24,520 nucleotides of DNA, taken from the NCBI GenBank assembly GCA_001953115.1, contig LSSL01000001.1, forward strand, positions 20,927-45,446. Direction: 5' to 3'. The DNA is from Smittium mucronatum (Eukaryota; Kickxellomycota; Harpellomycetes; Harpellales; Legeriomycetaceae). Under the pieces are notes generated by a model, which searched no databases, was not told the origin of the DNA, and was given only the letters and a program-made list of their open reading frames with translations. Shown here one piece after another: positions 9,462-23,400 of the stretch (its first letter is position 1; each line of letters begins with the position of its first letter). The translations under genes were made by a program, and so were the position numbers.

Positions 9462-9566
9462 ATAAAAAGAAGTATTTTTTTCATTGAAAAATTCTTTTAC
9501 AATTTTATTAAATAAAAAATATAATTGATAAATATGGAAATATGTGAGCTTTTATTAAAAGTAACA
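9462..9566. terminator. Shared 3' region of convergent FUN30 and ETT1
   Basis: Only 105 bp separate the two stop codons. On the plus strand AATAAA overlaps the FUN30 stop (9461-9466), and a second AATAAA follows near 9510. On the minus strand AATAAA (plus-strand TTTATT, 9551-9556) lies 11 nt after the ETT1 stop. The 3' UTRs probably overlap. Confidence 0.6.
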
Positions 9567-11281
9567 TTATTGATAATCTTCCAGAAATTCTAAAATGTGT
9601 ATAGGAACGATTGAATCATCACCAGAAATTTTTTGAGCAAGTTTGAAATATTTTAAAGATTTTTTGTAACAATCCTTTTGTTCATCAGAGTCATGCATGA
9701 AATTGCCCTTATTCAATAAAATCTCACCAAACTAGATATATTTCAATATAAAAAAAATAAAAGAATTAAGCAAGGATATTTAGATGCAATAAAACCTAGT
9801 AAAAATAAGGTTTACCATTGAATAAACTTCAGGTAGAGCAGTTTCCCCCTTTTCCTGCACAATATCGGAGAGAGACCGTATAGCTATAAGTTGAAAAAAA
9901 ACTCTATTATAATGTAAATTGAAAAGGAATAAAACTAAGAAAACAAACCTGAATCCAAATGGTTAGTGATTAGCAAGGATTTCGCTTTATATTCAGGGCT
10001 TTGTAACCTAGATTTTTTGTTGCTGTTACTGCCATCATCTTCGTCATCGCTGTCTTCGTCTTCGGAAGAAGAAGAGTCGCGACCGTCAATCGAGTCCAGA
10101 TAGAATTGAGCCAGCATCCAATCAGCTTTAGCCATAAAAAACAAGCGGTCCGGATCAAACTCATTTTGAGCTATTTTACCCCAACCATTAGTGGTATAAA
10201 TATTTTTACATTTTCCAATAATTTTAAAAATTACAAAGTTCATTTTTATATAAGAGCGAAATGATTAAAATTGAAAGGTGGAGGATTAAAGTTTACCATA
10301 TTTGATGATTGAGAGTTCGGTTTTCGACCAGTTGATCAAATGCAGCAAGAATTGGATATCGTCAGCAAAGACGGAAAATGTCAGTACCATATCGATAACT
10401 GAATATATCTGATCCATGGATTTGGCAGGATTGAAATCAGTATCGCGAGTATCATCAGACCCAGTACTAGATTTCTCCTTGATTTCGTACAATAAAGATT
10501 GAATCGCACTATCGAATTTCAAGAGAGTTGCATCCACACTCTCCATATTCATGAAGATCGGATTGGATTTGGCCTAATAAAAAGCAACCGACCTTTAAGT
10601 TTGTATTTCTCGGAAAATAAGAGGTGTTGCCAAAAAGATAAAAATAAAGTGGTTTACTAGACTCAAGTCGACTTTGCCAATACCAATATTGATTTTAGAC
10701 AGCAAAGACGGGTTCAATTCCGTACTGGACACGATTAAAGTAAGGGCTTGGTTCAAGCGTTCCGAGGCTAGCTTCAAGTACTCGATTGCATCTGAAGGTT
10801 CAAGGAGCTCGCTTAGATTAAAGAGACTCATTCCGTAGATATAGTAGAATATGGTGGGTAGAGTATCTTGTTGGTTCTCTGAATATTTCAACTTGATTAT
10901 CCGGTCGCAATCGTGGATAGCTCCTTGGAACAATAAAATGGCTTGCTCCTGACTCGAATCTATTGTTTTAAAAGTTTGAATTACCAAAAAATAGTGAAGA
11001 TGTTTTCAGGAGAGTGGTCAGCCATCCCGATTTTTATTAGATATTAAAAGAAAAGTACCTAGAGCTTCTAACGCATTATTGTATATTTCCTCTAAATCCT
11101 CAAAATCGTCGCTTGTCCCATCTTGCCTTGATTTTAGAGCTATAGTGGCAGTTTTTTCATCTTGATGGTCATTCACTAGCTGAGAAGGATCCGCAACAGC
11201 TTCAGAATCGACATGTTTTGGTTTCTTTGACATTGAGCTTTTCAGACCCATAGGCCGGCGTTTAGTTCCTTCTCCTCCCAT
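9567..11281 (-). CDS. ETT1: Ett1/Nro1-family protein (TPR-like, nuclear regulator)
   Basis: Six exons read on the minus strand: 11281-11059, 10959-10658, 10573-10297, 10170-9949, 9883-9816, 9731-9567. The introns are 99, 84, 126, 65 and 84 nt with GT-AG ends and phases 1, 0, 1, 1, 0; every junction keeps the frame. The 418-residue product matches the length of yeast Ett1 (about 412) and S. pombe Nro1 (about 393). Family features: basic N-terminus KRRPMGLKSS...SKKPKH (7-23), the block GAIHDCDRIIKL in exon 2, helical TPR-like repeats throughout, an acidic linker (299-313) and a C-terminal helix pair KKSLKYFKLAQKISG...ILEFLEDY. Ett1 affects translation termination together with the hydroxylase Tpa1; Nro1 binds and imports the related hydroxylase Ofd1 in oxygen sensing. 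Which role applies here is unknown. An acceptor-like TTAATTACAG directly before the ATG and a GTAAAA donor at 11370 suggest an 88-nt 5' UTR intron. Confidence 0.88.
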
Positions 11282-11452
11282 CCTGTAATTAATACCTATA
11301 TAAATTGATATTCGCTATCTTAAAAATCAAAACAATTGTCAGTAGTTTTATAAGGTTTCTTTTTTTTTACCTTTAGTTTATTTTGTTTTTTTTTCAATTT
11401 AAAAACTTCCCTATTTCTCCTTTCGATCCCCCCCCCCCTTTTTTTACCGTTT
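11282..11452. promoter_or_regulatory. Short divergent intergenic region between ETT1 and the microprotein candidate
   Basis: These 171 bp would serve as promoter for both directions. They hold a poly-T tract (about 11361-11368), pyrimidine-rich DNA and a run of eleven C (11428-11438) followed by seven T, ending only 7 bp before the plus-strand ATG. Homopolymeric G/C runs are rare in this window. A possible ETT1 5' UTR intron (11370-11283, minus strand) lies here too. Confidence 0.4.
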
Positions 11453-11706
11453 ATGGCATCTGAGCCCGATCTAGCCAATTATCATCAATTAGTCTCTGGT
11501 AAATTTCTAATATAAGTTAATCTTTGTGCAATTACTGGGTTATCATAATTGTCGATTTTTCGATTAGCCAATCCATTTTATATTATAATGTTACTAATAA
11601 AAAAAAAAGTACAGAAATATTTAGTTTTGGTTTAACAGATTGGATTTATTTGCACTCAAAAAACGATCTCGAATTGCTATTGAATAACTACTTTTATTAC
11701 ATTTAA
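11453..11706 (+). CDS. Candidate two-exon microprotein, 45 residues
   Basis: ATG at 11453 opens MASEPDLANYHQLVS and meets a GTAAAT donor at 11499, in phase 1. TACTAAT (a near-consensus branch site) lies 14 nt before a TACAG acceptor ending at 11614. The second exon, 11615-11706, continues in frame (EIFSFGLTDWIYLHSK...) to TAA 11704-11706. An alternative acceptor, AACAG ending at 11638, keeps the same frame and drops eight residues. The intron would be 116 or 140 nt. AATAAA follows at 11718-11723. The product is a small, mildly acidic helix-prone peptide with an aromatic C-terminus and no recognised family. Codon use in exon 1 resembles ETT1 and FUN30 more than the desert. It is divergent from ETT1. 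It may be a true small gene or the surviving 5' end of a larger one. Without splicing only 20 residues would be made. Confidence 0.4.
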
Positions 11707-14700
11707 TTTAAAATAATAATAAATTTTAAGGATATTTTTCCAGCTAAAATGCAATCTATAAACTATCAATTTTGAGGTCTTTTATGGCTTTGAAATGACT
11801 TTTTTACATTTATTATTGATTCCAACCAATTTTTTTCCTAAACACATTACACTGATGTAGCAATGAATAATGGAAAATATTCTCTATACATATTTATTGA
11901 TCATGGAATATACTTTCTTGTAACGAAATTTATTAGATGTAAACATTCCATCCAAAAATTAATCTATTTGATATTAACCGAATCGAATTTAATTTATTAT
12001 TTTAAGAATCTAAATTAATCATTTTTTGTTTTTTTTGTTTTTTTTTTATCACGGAATTTTATAATAAGATATCTCATTAATAAAAATAGTAATAATATCA
12101 AAAAATTAAAATTAAAATTAAAAATACAAAATTATATTATTCCAACAAAAATCGATCACTTTTTCTGGTCTATGATTGAGTACCGACTGATTTTTTTTAC
12201 AATATATCAATCTAAATACCCCTCCCCCCACCTTGGAGTTTTTCAATTAGGCTTGAATGATTAAGCTTATTTTAAAATAAAAAAAGTTAATTGAAACGAT
12301 TTAGTATTACTCTGAAGATAAATTCTAAAATTATTAATAATATTTGTCATCTACACAAATTTGGGATTAATTGTTTATATTTTAATTAAGATAACTTTCA
12401 AAATCAGAGATATAACCGACCTTCTAACGCTGGACTAGAGCTCTGAAAATAATTAAAACTGTAAAAAACTTATCGGTTTCTCCTGAATTGGTATATTTTT
12501 CTCTGAAATCAATGAAACCCCAGTATCTTTGCACTATATTTACTACTTTCTACCAAGAATATTATAATGAAGTGTGGAATAATAAATTATTCTGATTTGA
12601 AAATCATGCTCATTAATACCATAATCTTGAGCAAGATATTTTTATTTTAAGTTCAAGTATTTAAAACTTTGAAATGAGGTAACATTATCTGAAGACGAAG
12701 TTTTTCAGCAATATTAAATGATATAAAATTCATAAAGATAAAGAATATATATATTTAAAAGTTACTTATGTTTATTTTAAAAATAATATGAGTGCCGAGT
12801 TTTTCTCTATTCAATATGAAAAAATTTCTTGAATTAAACAAGATAATATTGTAATATAAAACAATTTTTATAAAAAATTATACTTTTTACATATTTATTT
12901 TAAAAAAATCTGTATGATGACAATTTAAAAAACAAAAAATCTAAAATATTTAAGCATTAAAAAGTATAAGTCTTAATAATAGATTTTTTTTTTTAAAAAA
13001 AATATTATTTGAATATCTATTTATTATCTTTATTTTGAAATATAGGATTTTTTTATAATTATTTTGGCCGGAGTTTAAATAAAAGATATCATTTGTTGTG
13101 ATTATAGCAAGATTGAGATTGAAAATTTCAAAAAAATACATTTAAACCTAAGCATAAACTGAAAATATTCTCAAATTGATGGAAGAAGCAATTTTATTCG
13201 GTATATTATAATAAATACTATGTTTTTGTTAAATAACTTTTTAAAGCAATCTATTAGCTTTGAAATAATTTTACAAATGTAACAGTAAAAATGTTATAAA
13301 AATTGTTAAACTTTTAGATTATCAAAGTTTTTATTATATTAAATAATTGAAAACTGATTGATTTTAAATTTTATTTTATTATTAATAACTGGTAATTCAT
13401 TTTTTTTTATTTTGAAAAAGATTAGACATAATAAAAAAAAAAAATTGATTTTTGAGCAGAAATAACAAGCAGTTATGTTATTTTTATTGATTTAGAAATT
13501 AAATAGGAAAAATGAATAATTTTAAATTCTGTTTACCTTTTATAAAAAGTAAATAAAATATCACAAACTTTAATTTTAAAATTTTTTTAAGCAAAAAAAA
13601 TTGAAAATTTAGTGGGGCACTTTTGTAAAAAATAAAATAATATTATATATAAATATTATTGATAATATAATTAATTAAGATTTTAAAATATTTAATTAAA
13701 CCTTTCTGTGATTTAATCCAAATATATTAATAATAAAGTTTAATGAAGAAAAATAATGGTTAAACATTTTTTTATATAAACCTTTTTAAAAAAGAATAAA
13801 AAAATCTAAAACCTGCATTAAAAGTTACAAAATTATACTTTTTCAGATATTTTAAATGTAATAAGTCAAAAATAAGTTACAAAATAAAATAGCATATTTT
13901 TACAGTTTTTTTATAATTGATAAATTTTCCGCTAACCTTGTACAAACGCATAATATTTTTGAAAGTATAGGATGCTTTTCATTTTGGATTTTTCCAAATT
14001 TTAACATTCATAGAATCTATTATCATTTTGTCTAATAAAATGTTATTTTACATTCATTATATATAATTATAATTATAAGCTCACTATCTATACTTTATTG
14101 TTAAATTTATAAAAATCTATAAATAGAAAGTAAAGTTGTAATTGTCAAAGCAAACTTAATCAATGTAAATTCACTTTTATATTACTTTCTTTGATATCTC
14201 AAACTCTGAAATGTATTAAAAAATTTATAAATTTAATCTTCCTTAAATTAACAATCCAAATAATATATTATCTTTTTTATATTTTTGTCATTAAATATCC
14301 TTATAACTTTTAAAAAAATTTATCCCTATTTTAAAATCCAGTTTACAGTAGAATAGTTGTTAAAAACCCATTATGAACTCAATTGAATAAGTTTAGCTAA
14401 TTTATTTAAAACGGGAATTGTTTCTATTAATAATTTTTTCTCCATTTATCAGATTCTCAAACTTATTTTTTTTAATTTAAATTTTATTTGAAACTGCATG
14501 ATTTTATTAATGAGTTAGAATTGAATCTAGAAAAATGTCCTCATATTTTTGGAGATTTTTCATTGATTTCTAATGGAAAACAGCTCTATCAAAGCATTAA
14601 AGGATTTACAATATCATCTATATTTGAATTAATATTTGAGAGGTTAATTATTTAGTAATATGGCGAATATATATTTTACTAATAATTGGAAATTAATCTA

Positions 14701-16679
14701 AGAAAAATATTTATTATTACTCAAAAAAATTTCAGATAATAAGAAAAAAATTCAATTTATTTTTCGTGATGCGAACTTAGGGGGTGTCAATTTGAGCCTA
14801 TCCCTAAAGTAAAAGAAAATTTTAAATCAAAAATAGTTTTCTTCATTCTTAATATTAAATTTAATTAATAAAATCCAAATAAAGTGTTTTTTGAAAAAAA
14901 AAAAAATTTGTTTATTTTTTTTTATATGATAAATTCTATGAATTTTTTTGATAATTCACTTATAAATGATAGTACGCATAATAATTATTTTTTATTTTTG
15001 AATAAAAAATATTCTTAATGTATATTTATATATATTATAGTTTTTTTTTTTAAGCATATAAAAATGATTTAATTTAAAATATAAAAAAAAACATCTTTTT
15101 TATTTTTTACATCTGGCCGTAAATAGTTACATTTATAGGATTTTATCGTAAATTTAACAGTACTATGAAAAAAATTCCCATATTAATAATTTTAAAGTAA
15201 AAATTTTTAAATTATGATATTATCATTTCTTTTAATATTTTTATTCACCTTTTTTTCTATAAAATCTCCAAAACAATTCTTAGTTTTATAATTCATATCA
15301 AACAAAAAATAATTTTAAAAACAGAAAAATAAGTTATATTTTAAGAAAAAGACCCCAATATTAGTTAAATTAAGTATTAAAAAAACTAAAAGTTAGATTA
15401 TATACAGAAAATTATCGCAAATTATATTAAATTCCGAGTTTGATATAGCTTTATTAAACTATTATAAAGTTAAAATTTTTCCAATTTATTTAAAGTTTGT
15501 AGTCTAATAACAAGAAATAATTTCAGATTTAAATATAAAGTAAAAGAACTTATCAATAAAATTGCTGAGTATATGGCTTATTTTATTGATTTTTTTTTTG
15601 TGATGATGAAAAATTTAATGTGCAACTTATAGTTATATAGGAAAATTTTTTTTTTATTAAACTAGCATATGTTGATTTTTTATTAAATATTTTGGAAATT
15701 TATATTATTGCAAAATTTAAGATGATGTTTTGGTATTAAAATATAATTATGGATAAATTAAATATAAACCGTTAAAGGATCTTACAGTAATATATAAGAT
15801 TCTTTTTTATTTCTTTAAGCTAAAACTGTAGGAAAAATTTACATAAAAGTCTGATTTTATGTTATACAATTGAATAAAAAAATTTCTATTGAAAAAATTA
15901 CGATACTGGATTTCAGGTCTTACGAATATATTTCTATAAGATATTAAACATATAGATTAATCTCTAAGATCGACGCATTAAAATAAGTCTTATAGAGGAT
16001 ATATATACTTTAAAATTTCATTCAAATGCTAAAATTATATAATTAAGCTTAAAACCGAGATTTCGGGTATAGCATTTTTTTAAAAGTTATTATGAAAATA
16101 CCAATTAAATTTAATGAAAATTTTTACAGATTAAAATAAGTAATTTATATATGTTTCGAAAGATAATGAAAAAAGACTAACAATAAGAGGTAATATATAA
16201 TTTAAAATAATTTTTATAAAGATTTGGTAAATATTTATATAGTATTATTTCGATGAAAAATTATATAACTAAATAAAAAATATCTAAAAACTTTAATAAT
16301 ATGTTTTAAATAAAATTATATACCATTTAGGGATCTATATAATAAATATACGTTTAATTAAAAAAAAAAATCATTTTTCAATTTTTAATAATAATCAAGA
16401 AACATAGAATCTTTGAAAATATTTTTTTAATATATATATATATTACTACTATCATTTTCTCTGCATTTATGAAAAAAAGACTCGCAAATATGGTTTAAAT
16501 GACTTAAAACCGAATTCTATATAAATTAAAAAATAGGATTCATATTAATTAACGGGAAATTTTGAAAAATCAAACATAACAATATTGTTTTATAAGATTT
16601 TTTTTTCACAAAATTTTATTGGCATATATCTATATAAAGAAATGTGCTAAAAAAAGTCGAAAATTATTGAAAAAACTAA

Positions 16680-17440
16680 AGATTGAAAACCCAATAATTT
16701 CCTCAGTCGTCTACCGTATTTGTACATAGAGAGTCTCGCAATATATCTCAAATACGATTTCCATGAATCAATTTATGTAGGAATAAATATTTGTACTTTT
16801 CAGAGCATAAAAATTATATAAAAATAAGCGTACTAACAATAATATAATGAAGTTTTTATAGATAAGCTCCTTATAAGTATCTATGCTTAAAAAATTAACG
16901 TTTTAAGTTCTGCCATTATAAGATGGGCTGTCTGAATTGAACCACCTAACAAAGCTGATCGGCACCGGAATTTCGTTCAATTATCCTGACTTGAGATTTC
17001 AGTCCCATTTTAGACAATCTGATGAGATAATGTGTTCGTTTATTTTTTTTTTTCAGATTACGTTAATTCCAATACATTTTGTACTTCGAAATGATGTGGA
17101 GCTAATCAAAATAATTTTCTTATATTATTAAAAATGAAGTTGGACTATTTTTAAGTGTATTTAGCTCTGTATCTTCATCGAAAAAAATACATCTTGATCA
17201 AAAAATTAGATTCAAAAAATAAAATGTGATTCTGATTTCTCGTATTATTCTGATTTTTTCATGTAATGAGCTAAATCGCCCAAGATGATAAATCTACATA
17301 TTTTTTAATATTTTTTATCTGATCCAAGTTTTATTTTACACTATCACATGCGGGATTAGCTCGCGACACTTTAAAAAAATAGCATGTCATAGGTTTCTAA
17401 AACACGAAAAGGTTTTCAGCTTTAGGGTTTGTTCTGTAAG
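16680..17440. other. Higher-GC island inside the desert
   Basis: Between flanks that are almost pure A/T, words such as CGTCTACCGTA (about 16709), TGATCGGCACCGGAATTTCG (about 16955) and GCGGGATTAGCTCGCGACAC (about 17350) appear in clusters. The best plus-strand frame is open at 16922-17131 (70 codons with the stop): the first 40 residues look protein-like (LSELNHLTKLIGTGIS, then YPDLRFQSHFRQSDEI) and the rest turns into Phe/Ile-rich sequence. A TTTTTTTTTTTCAG at about 17044-17057 resembles a 3' splice site. It may be a gene remnant or a non-coding RNA; no family is recognised. Confidence 0.3.
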
Positions 17441-20400
17441 AAAGTATATATTTTTACTAAACAAATATATTTATTATTATTATTATTTTTGGATTTTTAA
17501 ATATATTGAAAGCAAGACTCTACATTCGAATTTTAAAATTTTTATGAGGATTCTTTTTTTGTTATAAATTGTGATTATATATATATAATTTTTATTTAGT
17601 AAAAAAAATAATTGACATGTAAAACTACATTTTTTATAGGGGTAAAATAATTATTTATTTTCTTTTTTGAAAAAAAATGAAATTTTTTTGACTATAGCTG
17701 TTTTAATTTCACTCTAAAGAAAGTATATACTAAATTAAAAAATATTTTATAAAAATAGAACTTTCCATAAAAGTAGTTCATTTATTTATAAATATTTAAT
17801 CCAAAAATTTTTTGGGAAATATTATACTTTAAAGTATTATTCAAAAAAAAATTTTTAATGTTTTTTTAGGTAATTTTTTGAAAATATCTTAATTTAAAAG
17901 TTAATATAAATGAATTAATGTTAATATTAATAGTTATTTAAATTTTTTAAAAAAACTAAATGTTAATTTATTTCTGGAATGTTATTAGATATTATAAATT
18001 TAACTGAAAAAATATATAGATATTAAAGATCGTGATATTAAGCATTGTGATAATAAAATTTAAGCAAATCTAGTATTGAATTCACACAATCCAAAAAAAA
18101 ACTATCCGGATATAATATATTCATTATTTTATAGAATTAAATTCACTTTTTGAGAAGTAAAAATTTACAAAATTTATATAATTGTTGTTTTTTAAATAAA
18201 TTATATTGTAAATTATGTTATAGTTTAAATAATGCTTTAAAAAAATTACTTTAATAATTTCTAAAAATTCAAGCATATTAAAAATGCATTATGAAAATAC
18301 CTTTATACCTAAAAAATATATATTTATTTGTCATATATTTATTTTTATTTTAGTACTCGAAAAGTGGAACTTATTATACAAAATTAATGCGGAAATAGGA
18401 AAATTATAAACTTCAAAATAGAAATTTTTTATTTATTTATTTTCAAAAATCACATAAGTAAATTAAACGTAGTATCTAATTAAGAAATTTATTTGAAAAA
18501 TTTTTTCTTAAATTTCTTAAAAAGCAGGAATTTACTAAAAAAAAAAGTGTTTTTTTTTCTATATTAGTATTCTAATGAATCTTTTTTTAATGTTTGAACA
18601 TAACTTATAAGAAAAAATATTTATCATCATAAAGTTAAATCAAGATAAAACACCTTTTTTTTTACTAAACAAATTGAATTTTTTTTTTTATTTGAAGGGA
18701 ATTCTTTTATATTATTCAAATACTAGAAAAAAAAATATAAATTTTAAAATTTAGTTTAAATAATAAATAAAGCGAAAAAATAATTTGTTTTGATTACTAA
18801 GAGAAAATTATAAATTAAGCTATGCTAAAAATAAAATAAAGAGAAGTTTAAAATCAAGAAAAATATTTGAAAAATATCAGAAAAAAAATCCGAAATTCAA
18901 TATTTATAAGTGCACTAAATCAAATATAAAATACTTAATTCAGATATTTCATGATTGCAATAATCTGATTTTTTTTTAAAATTGAAGATTAAAATTATTT
19001 AAATGCAATATTTTAACTGATCCTTATGATTTTATTTTTATTTCAATTGATATTATATCCGAATAATTAAATTTATAAGATTTTTTGAGAAAAATCCCAA
19101 CGTATATTTATAAAATGTTATTTTAAAAAAAGATTAGAATTTCAGGTTTTTAGTTTTTTATTCTTCATTTCCTATTGATTTTTAAATCAATAAAATCTAT
19201 AACAGATCTTTATAAAAAATAATGATAGTTCAAATGATTAAAAATTCAAAATTAAGGGATGATTGACAATAACTATTACTTTTTTTCAACTTATTATAAA
19301 CTTTATAATTATTATAAATTTCTTTTTTGTTTTCATTTAGTTATTTCCATTTTTTTTTTACCCTTTATCTAAAGGATTGGTTTATTTTTATTCTTTCATT
19401 GAAAAAATTCCGAAAAAAATTATAAAGAAAACCACATCATGTATCAAAATCTGAATATGAATAAAAAAAGGTGTATTAATCTGGCATTTATTATCAAATT
19501 TTTTTTAATTAAGTTTTATTAGAGAAATAATATTATTTTTTTTAATAGTAAGTAAATACTATTAAATTTAATACTGAATGAGGTTATTATAACTCGGGAT
19601 TCTTTTTTTATAAGTTATATTATTAAATAATTAGTTTAAAAAATATATTGATATATACCAATTGTACATTGTTTTAGAAAAGATAACTAATTTTATACTT
19701 TTTATAGACGAACATTTTTTTCTTTTTTCTAAAATTGGATTTTAATTCTTATTCAATATTTTTATTATTTTGATGCAGTGAAACTCATGAACTTTATGCA
19801 TATTTCATAATTTAGTCGATTAAAACACGTGGCTTTATATTAAAAATTATTTTAAAATTATTTTATTTTACCATTTAGAAATTGGATTAATAAATATTAT
19901 ATATTCATCCCCAATCTCCAACATTATTTGTATCAATTTTGTAAAGCATTATTAAAAATAATTAGGAATACTGATTGATAATTTTTAAAAATCAATATGT
20001 AAATTTTAATAAATTATAAAAATAAAATTTAATAATATATTAGGAAATTTGAAGTGGTATAAATTCTAATAATTTTTTTGATTATTTTTTTTTTTCATTT
20101 AATTTACAAATATAATCTAATAATAAATCCATTAATAATAAATCACGTAAAAAGAATATTAAATCAATTGTTCCAGCGATTTACTTTAATTAAAGACAAT
20201 TATACACAATTATATTTTCCATTTAATATTTTCTGTTACAAAATTTAGGAAAAGTTATATGAATTCATTATTAATAATTGAAAAATACTTCCCTCTAACT
20301 CTGCTGAACTAATTTTAATTTAATAGATCATCTCTCTTTTTTTTTTTGAATGATTCAAAAAAATATTTTATAGGAAGTAACGAAATTTTCCAATTTTTTT

Positions 20401-23400
20401 TTTAAAACTATTCGTAGGTTTATGGAAATTTATGTAAAGCAATCAAAAAAAATAGCTCATAAATTCTCTTTATTTTGAGTTTAAAAATTGATATTATTAA
20501 TCTGAAATATAATCCCAAACTTAAATATTAGGCAAAGAAAAAAAATTTATAGCGCAAAATTTAATTGAATAATTGGTAACTAAAACTTGATATAAATTAT
20601 ATAGATCAGAATTATGTATTTTAATATACATAATAGTTTGTTTCAAATTACAACCAGAGAGAAAGTTTCTATTGGGAAAATCATTATATTTTTTCTATTT
20701 AATTACTTGAAGGTTGTAATAAATTTAATTTATAAAAAATAAAATTAGATAGCAGAGATAAAAAAAATTTTGCTGCGGCTACTTCCTAAATTATTTTAAA
20801 CACCGGAGACTGAAATATTTTCTGAAATTAGATTTTATATAGCATATATGAATATATATTTTATTTCAAAAGTTGAAGTAATGCATATTAAATTTTATAA
20901 ATATATCCATCCATAAGTTATCCCTAAATTGAATGTTTTAAAAAAAATTATTGTAATTTTTCAGAGGCATTTAAAGACTTATTTTTTTGTTATAAATAAT
21001 AATAAAAATTTGATTTATTTATAATTTTTAATATATCTTGTTATAAATATTAAATTATACAAATTTGACAATCTTTTTTAAAAGATTGATGATTTAAAAA
21101 TGACTCAGGGTAAAATATAATGAAATTAAAAATGATTACAATGAATAGAAATTTTAAAAAAAATAAATGAATAAAATGTATAAATTTTTTAAATCCAATT
21201 AAAAAAACTGAAAATAAAAAATAATAAACATATGATTTTTTCTAATTTATCATACGGGAAAATTTAATTTTGGATTGAGTTGTAATAAAAAAAATTGCAT
21301 TATTCAAAATAATGATAAATTAATCTAAAAAGAACGTAAAATTCGATCCAATAAATGAAATCACTAAATTGGCTATAATAGAAGTTAAAAATAAAAATAG
21401 GTAGCTTAAATAATATCAAAAGATGTTTCATATTGATCTTGTGAAAATAGCACAGTTGAGCCTGAATTCATATATTTTATATATCAAAAAAATTTAATCA
21501 GGCTTATTAAACTCGATATCAGAAATTGTTTATTTAAAAATTTATTCCTTCATTTCTTATTTATAATAAATTTAAAATATATCATATATACCACCTCTAA
21601 TCATAACTAAAAAAAGAAACCATATCTTATAACATTAATGATCTATATCTCGAAATTTAATACATTTTTATTATCTACTGAAAAAGTATGAATTAGAAAA
21701 GGATTTTTTAGATCATTTCTGTTCTTATTTAAACAAAATTTTCTTTCTTTATACATTATTAAAAACATTATTTCAAAATAATGAAGATGGTAAAATTAGG
21801 TCAAATAAAATCATATATTTTAAGTCTAAGAAATACAAAAATGAGAAAAAAAATTTAGCATATTTTTTCATTTTCAAAGATGAATAAATAAAATCTATTT
21901 AAAATTTCTATTTTTAATCAATATATATATATACATATTTAAAAAGAAAAAAAATACTCAGGAATATTAAAGACGAAGATAACATGTTTTTAAAAGTCTC
22001 ATATATGTTAAAATTGGGTGTTTGTTATTAAATGATTTCTGAGTAATAAACTTAACCTATCAATTTTATAATGATACTAATAAATTTTATATAAACCAAA
22101 TTACATCCTAATCAAAAATATATTCAAAAAATTAGGATATTTAATTTATTAATTTTTACTATAATTTAATTCTATTAGTTTTATTTACGAAAATTTTTTC
22201 GATATGTAAATGTGTATGAAGTTTTTATATAAGAAATTTGAAATAATTATCCGAATTCTAAATAAAAAAAATACACGATTATTTTTTTTATTAGTTTTAA
22301 TATATTTTATTTAATCATTAAATATATCTTTATAGAAATTTATTTATTTATTTTTAAATTAATTCTTATTTTAGGCTCTAATTACAGTAGGGATAATAAA
22401 CGCAAATTTATATTTTTATCATTAGACTCAAACGTCAGATTAAAATGATATGAGAAGAAAAAATATATTAACTGAAATTAGTGTTTATTTTTTTAAAATT
22501 AGTTGAATGTTAAAATAAAAAGCAAAAAAATTTTTTTGAATAAATATTATTAGATATATATTCATTATTATTTTGATTCCAGTAATAAGAGCAAAAATAG
22601 ATTTAAAAAAAATAAATTAATGAATTTTTTAAATTTAATGTTAAATATATAAAATTAAGTGTGAAAAAAAAACTCATAGATAAAATGGGAAATCCACTAA
22701 AAAAACATTTATTAATGAATCAGAATTTCTGAATGAGATTTAGCTTTGAAATAAACAAAAAACCAGTTTTTTATGAAATGATTAACGTTTTTTATTTGAC
22801 TGCAAATATATAGATTTATTTGTAGTTGTAGAAAATCCGCATATAAAATCTTTATAAAATAGAATTTTAGACTTTCTATATTTATAGGAACAGTGTTAAT
22901 AAATATAAAGCCTGACATATTAATGTAGAATTACTAAAAAAACTATTATTTTCCAAAATAATTTTACTAAATTTCGCTTTTATGATTAAAAATCCTATTT
23001 TCAGGTAAAGTAATGACAAGGAGTCAAAAAAAAATAACTCAAAACATCGATTAATTATAAAATTTTTATAAAAACTTTATAAATATATTTAAAATAGGTA
23101 TTCAAAAAAAATAAACTTTCTATATAATGTTTAGTGGGCGCATGGATTCTTTATCTAGAGAGTATTTGAAATAAATAATTAACTATAAAAGATCATAAAT
23201 TAAATTAAAATAAAAAGAGTTAAACAAATGACAATTTTAATTATATTTCTTAATGATATATTGTAATATATGTGAAAATAGGGTTTGATGATAATTTTAC
23301 AAATATATTGTTTATAATAAACAAATAAAACTAAAAAATCTTGTATTTTAGAAAATTAAGTATTATTTAAATAAATGGTAGTAAATTGATGAAAAAATGT

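Noticed and set aside
9113..9484. Minus-strand open frame of 123 codons
   Set aside because: Antisense shadow of the conserved C-terminal helicase domain of FUN30.
9970..10164. Second minus-strand frame within ETT1 exon 4
   Set aside because: It is out of frame with the splice junctions; the other frame joins both neighbouring exons and carries the family's acidic linker.
12403..12445. Unusually GC-rich word with a short CAGAG/CTCTG inverted repeat, considered as a tRNA remnant
   Set aside because: No seven-base acceptor stem, no convincing A and B boxes and no GTTCRA loop; too little to call an RNA gene.
12950..13141. Minus-strand 63-codon frame in the desert (also 22712-22918 minus)
   Set aside because: Composition follows the AT background, with no motif and no rise in GC.
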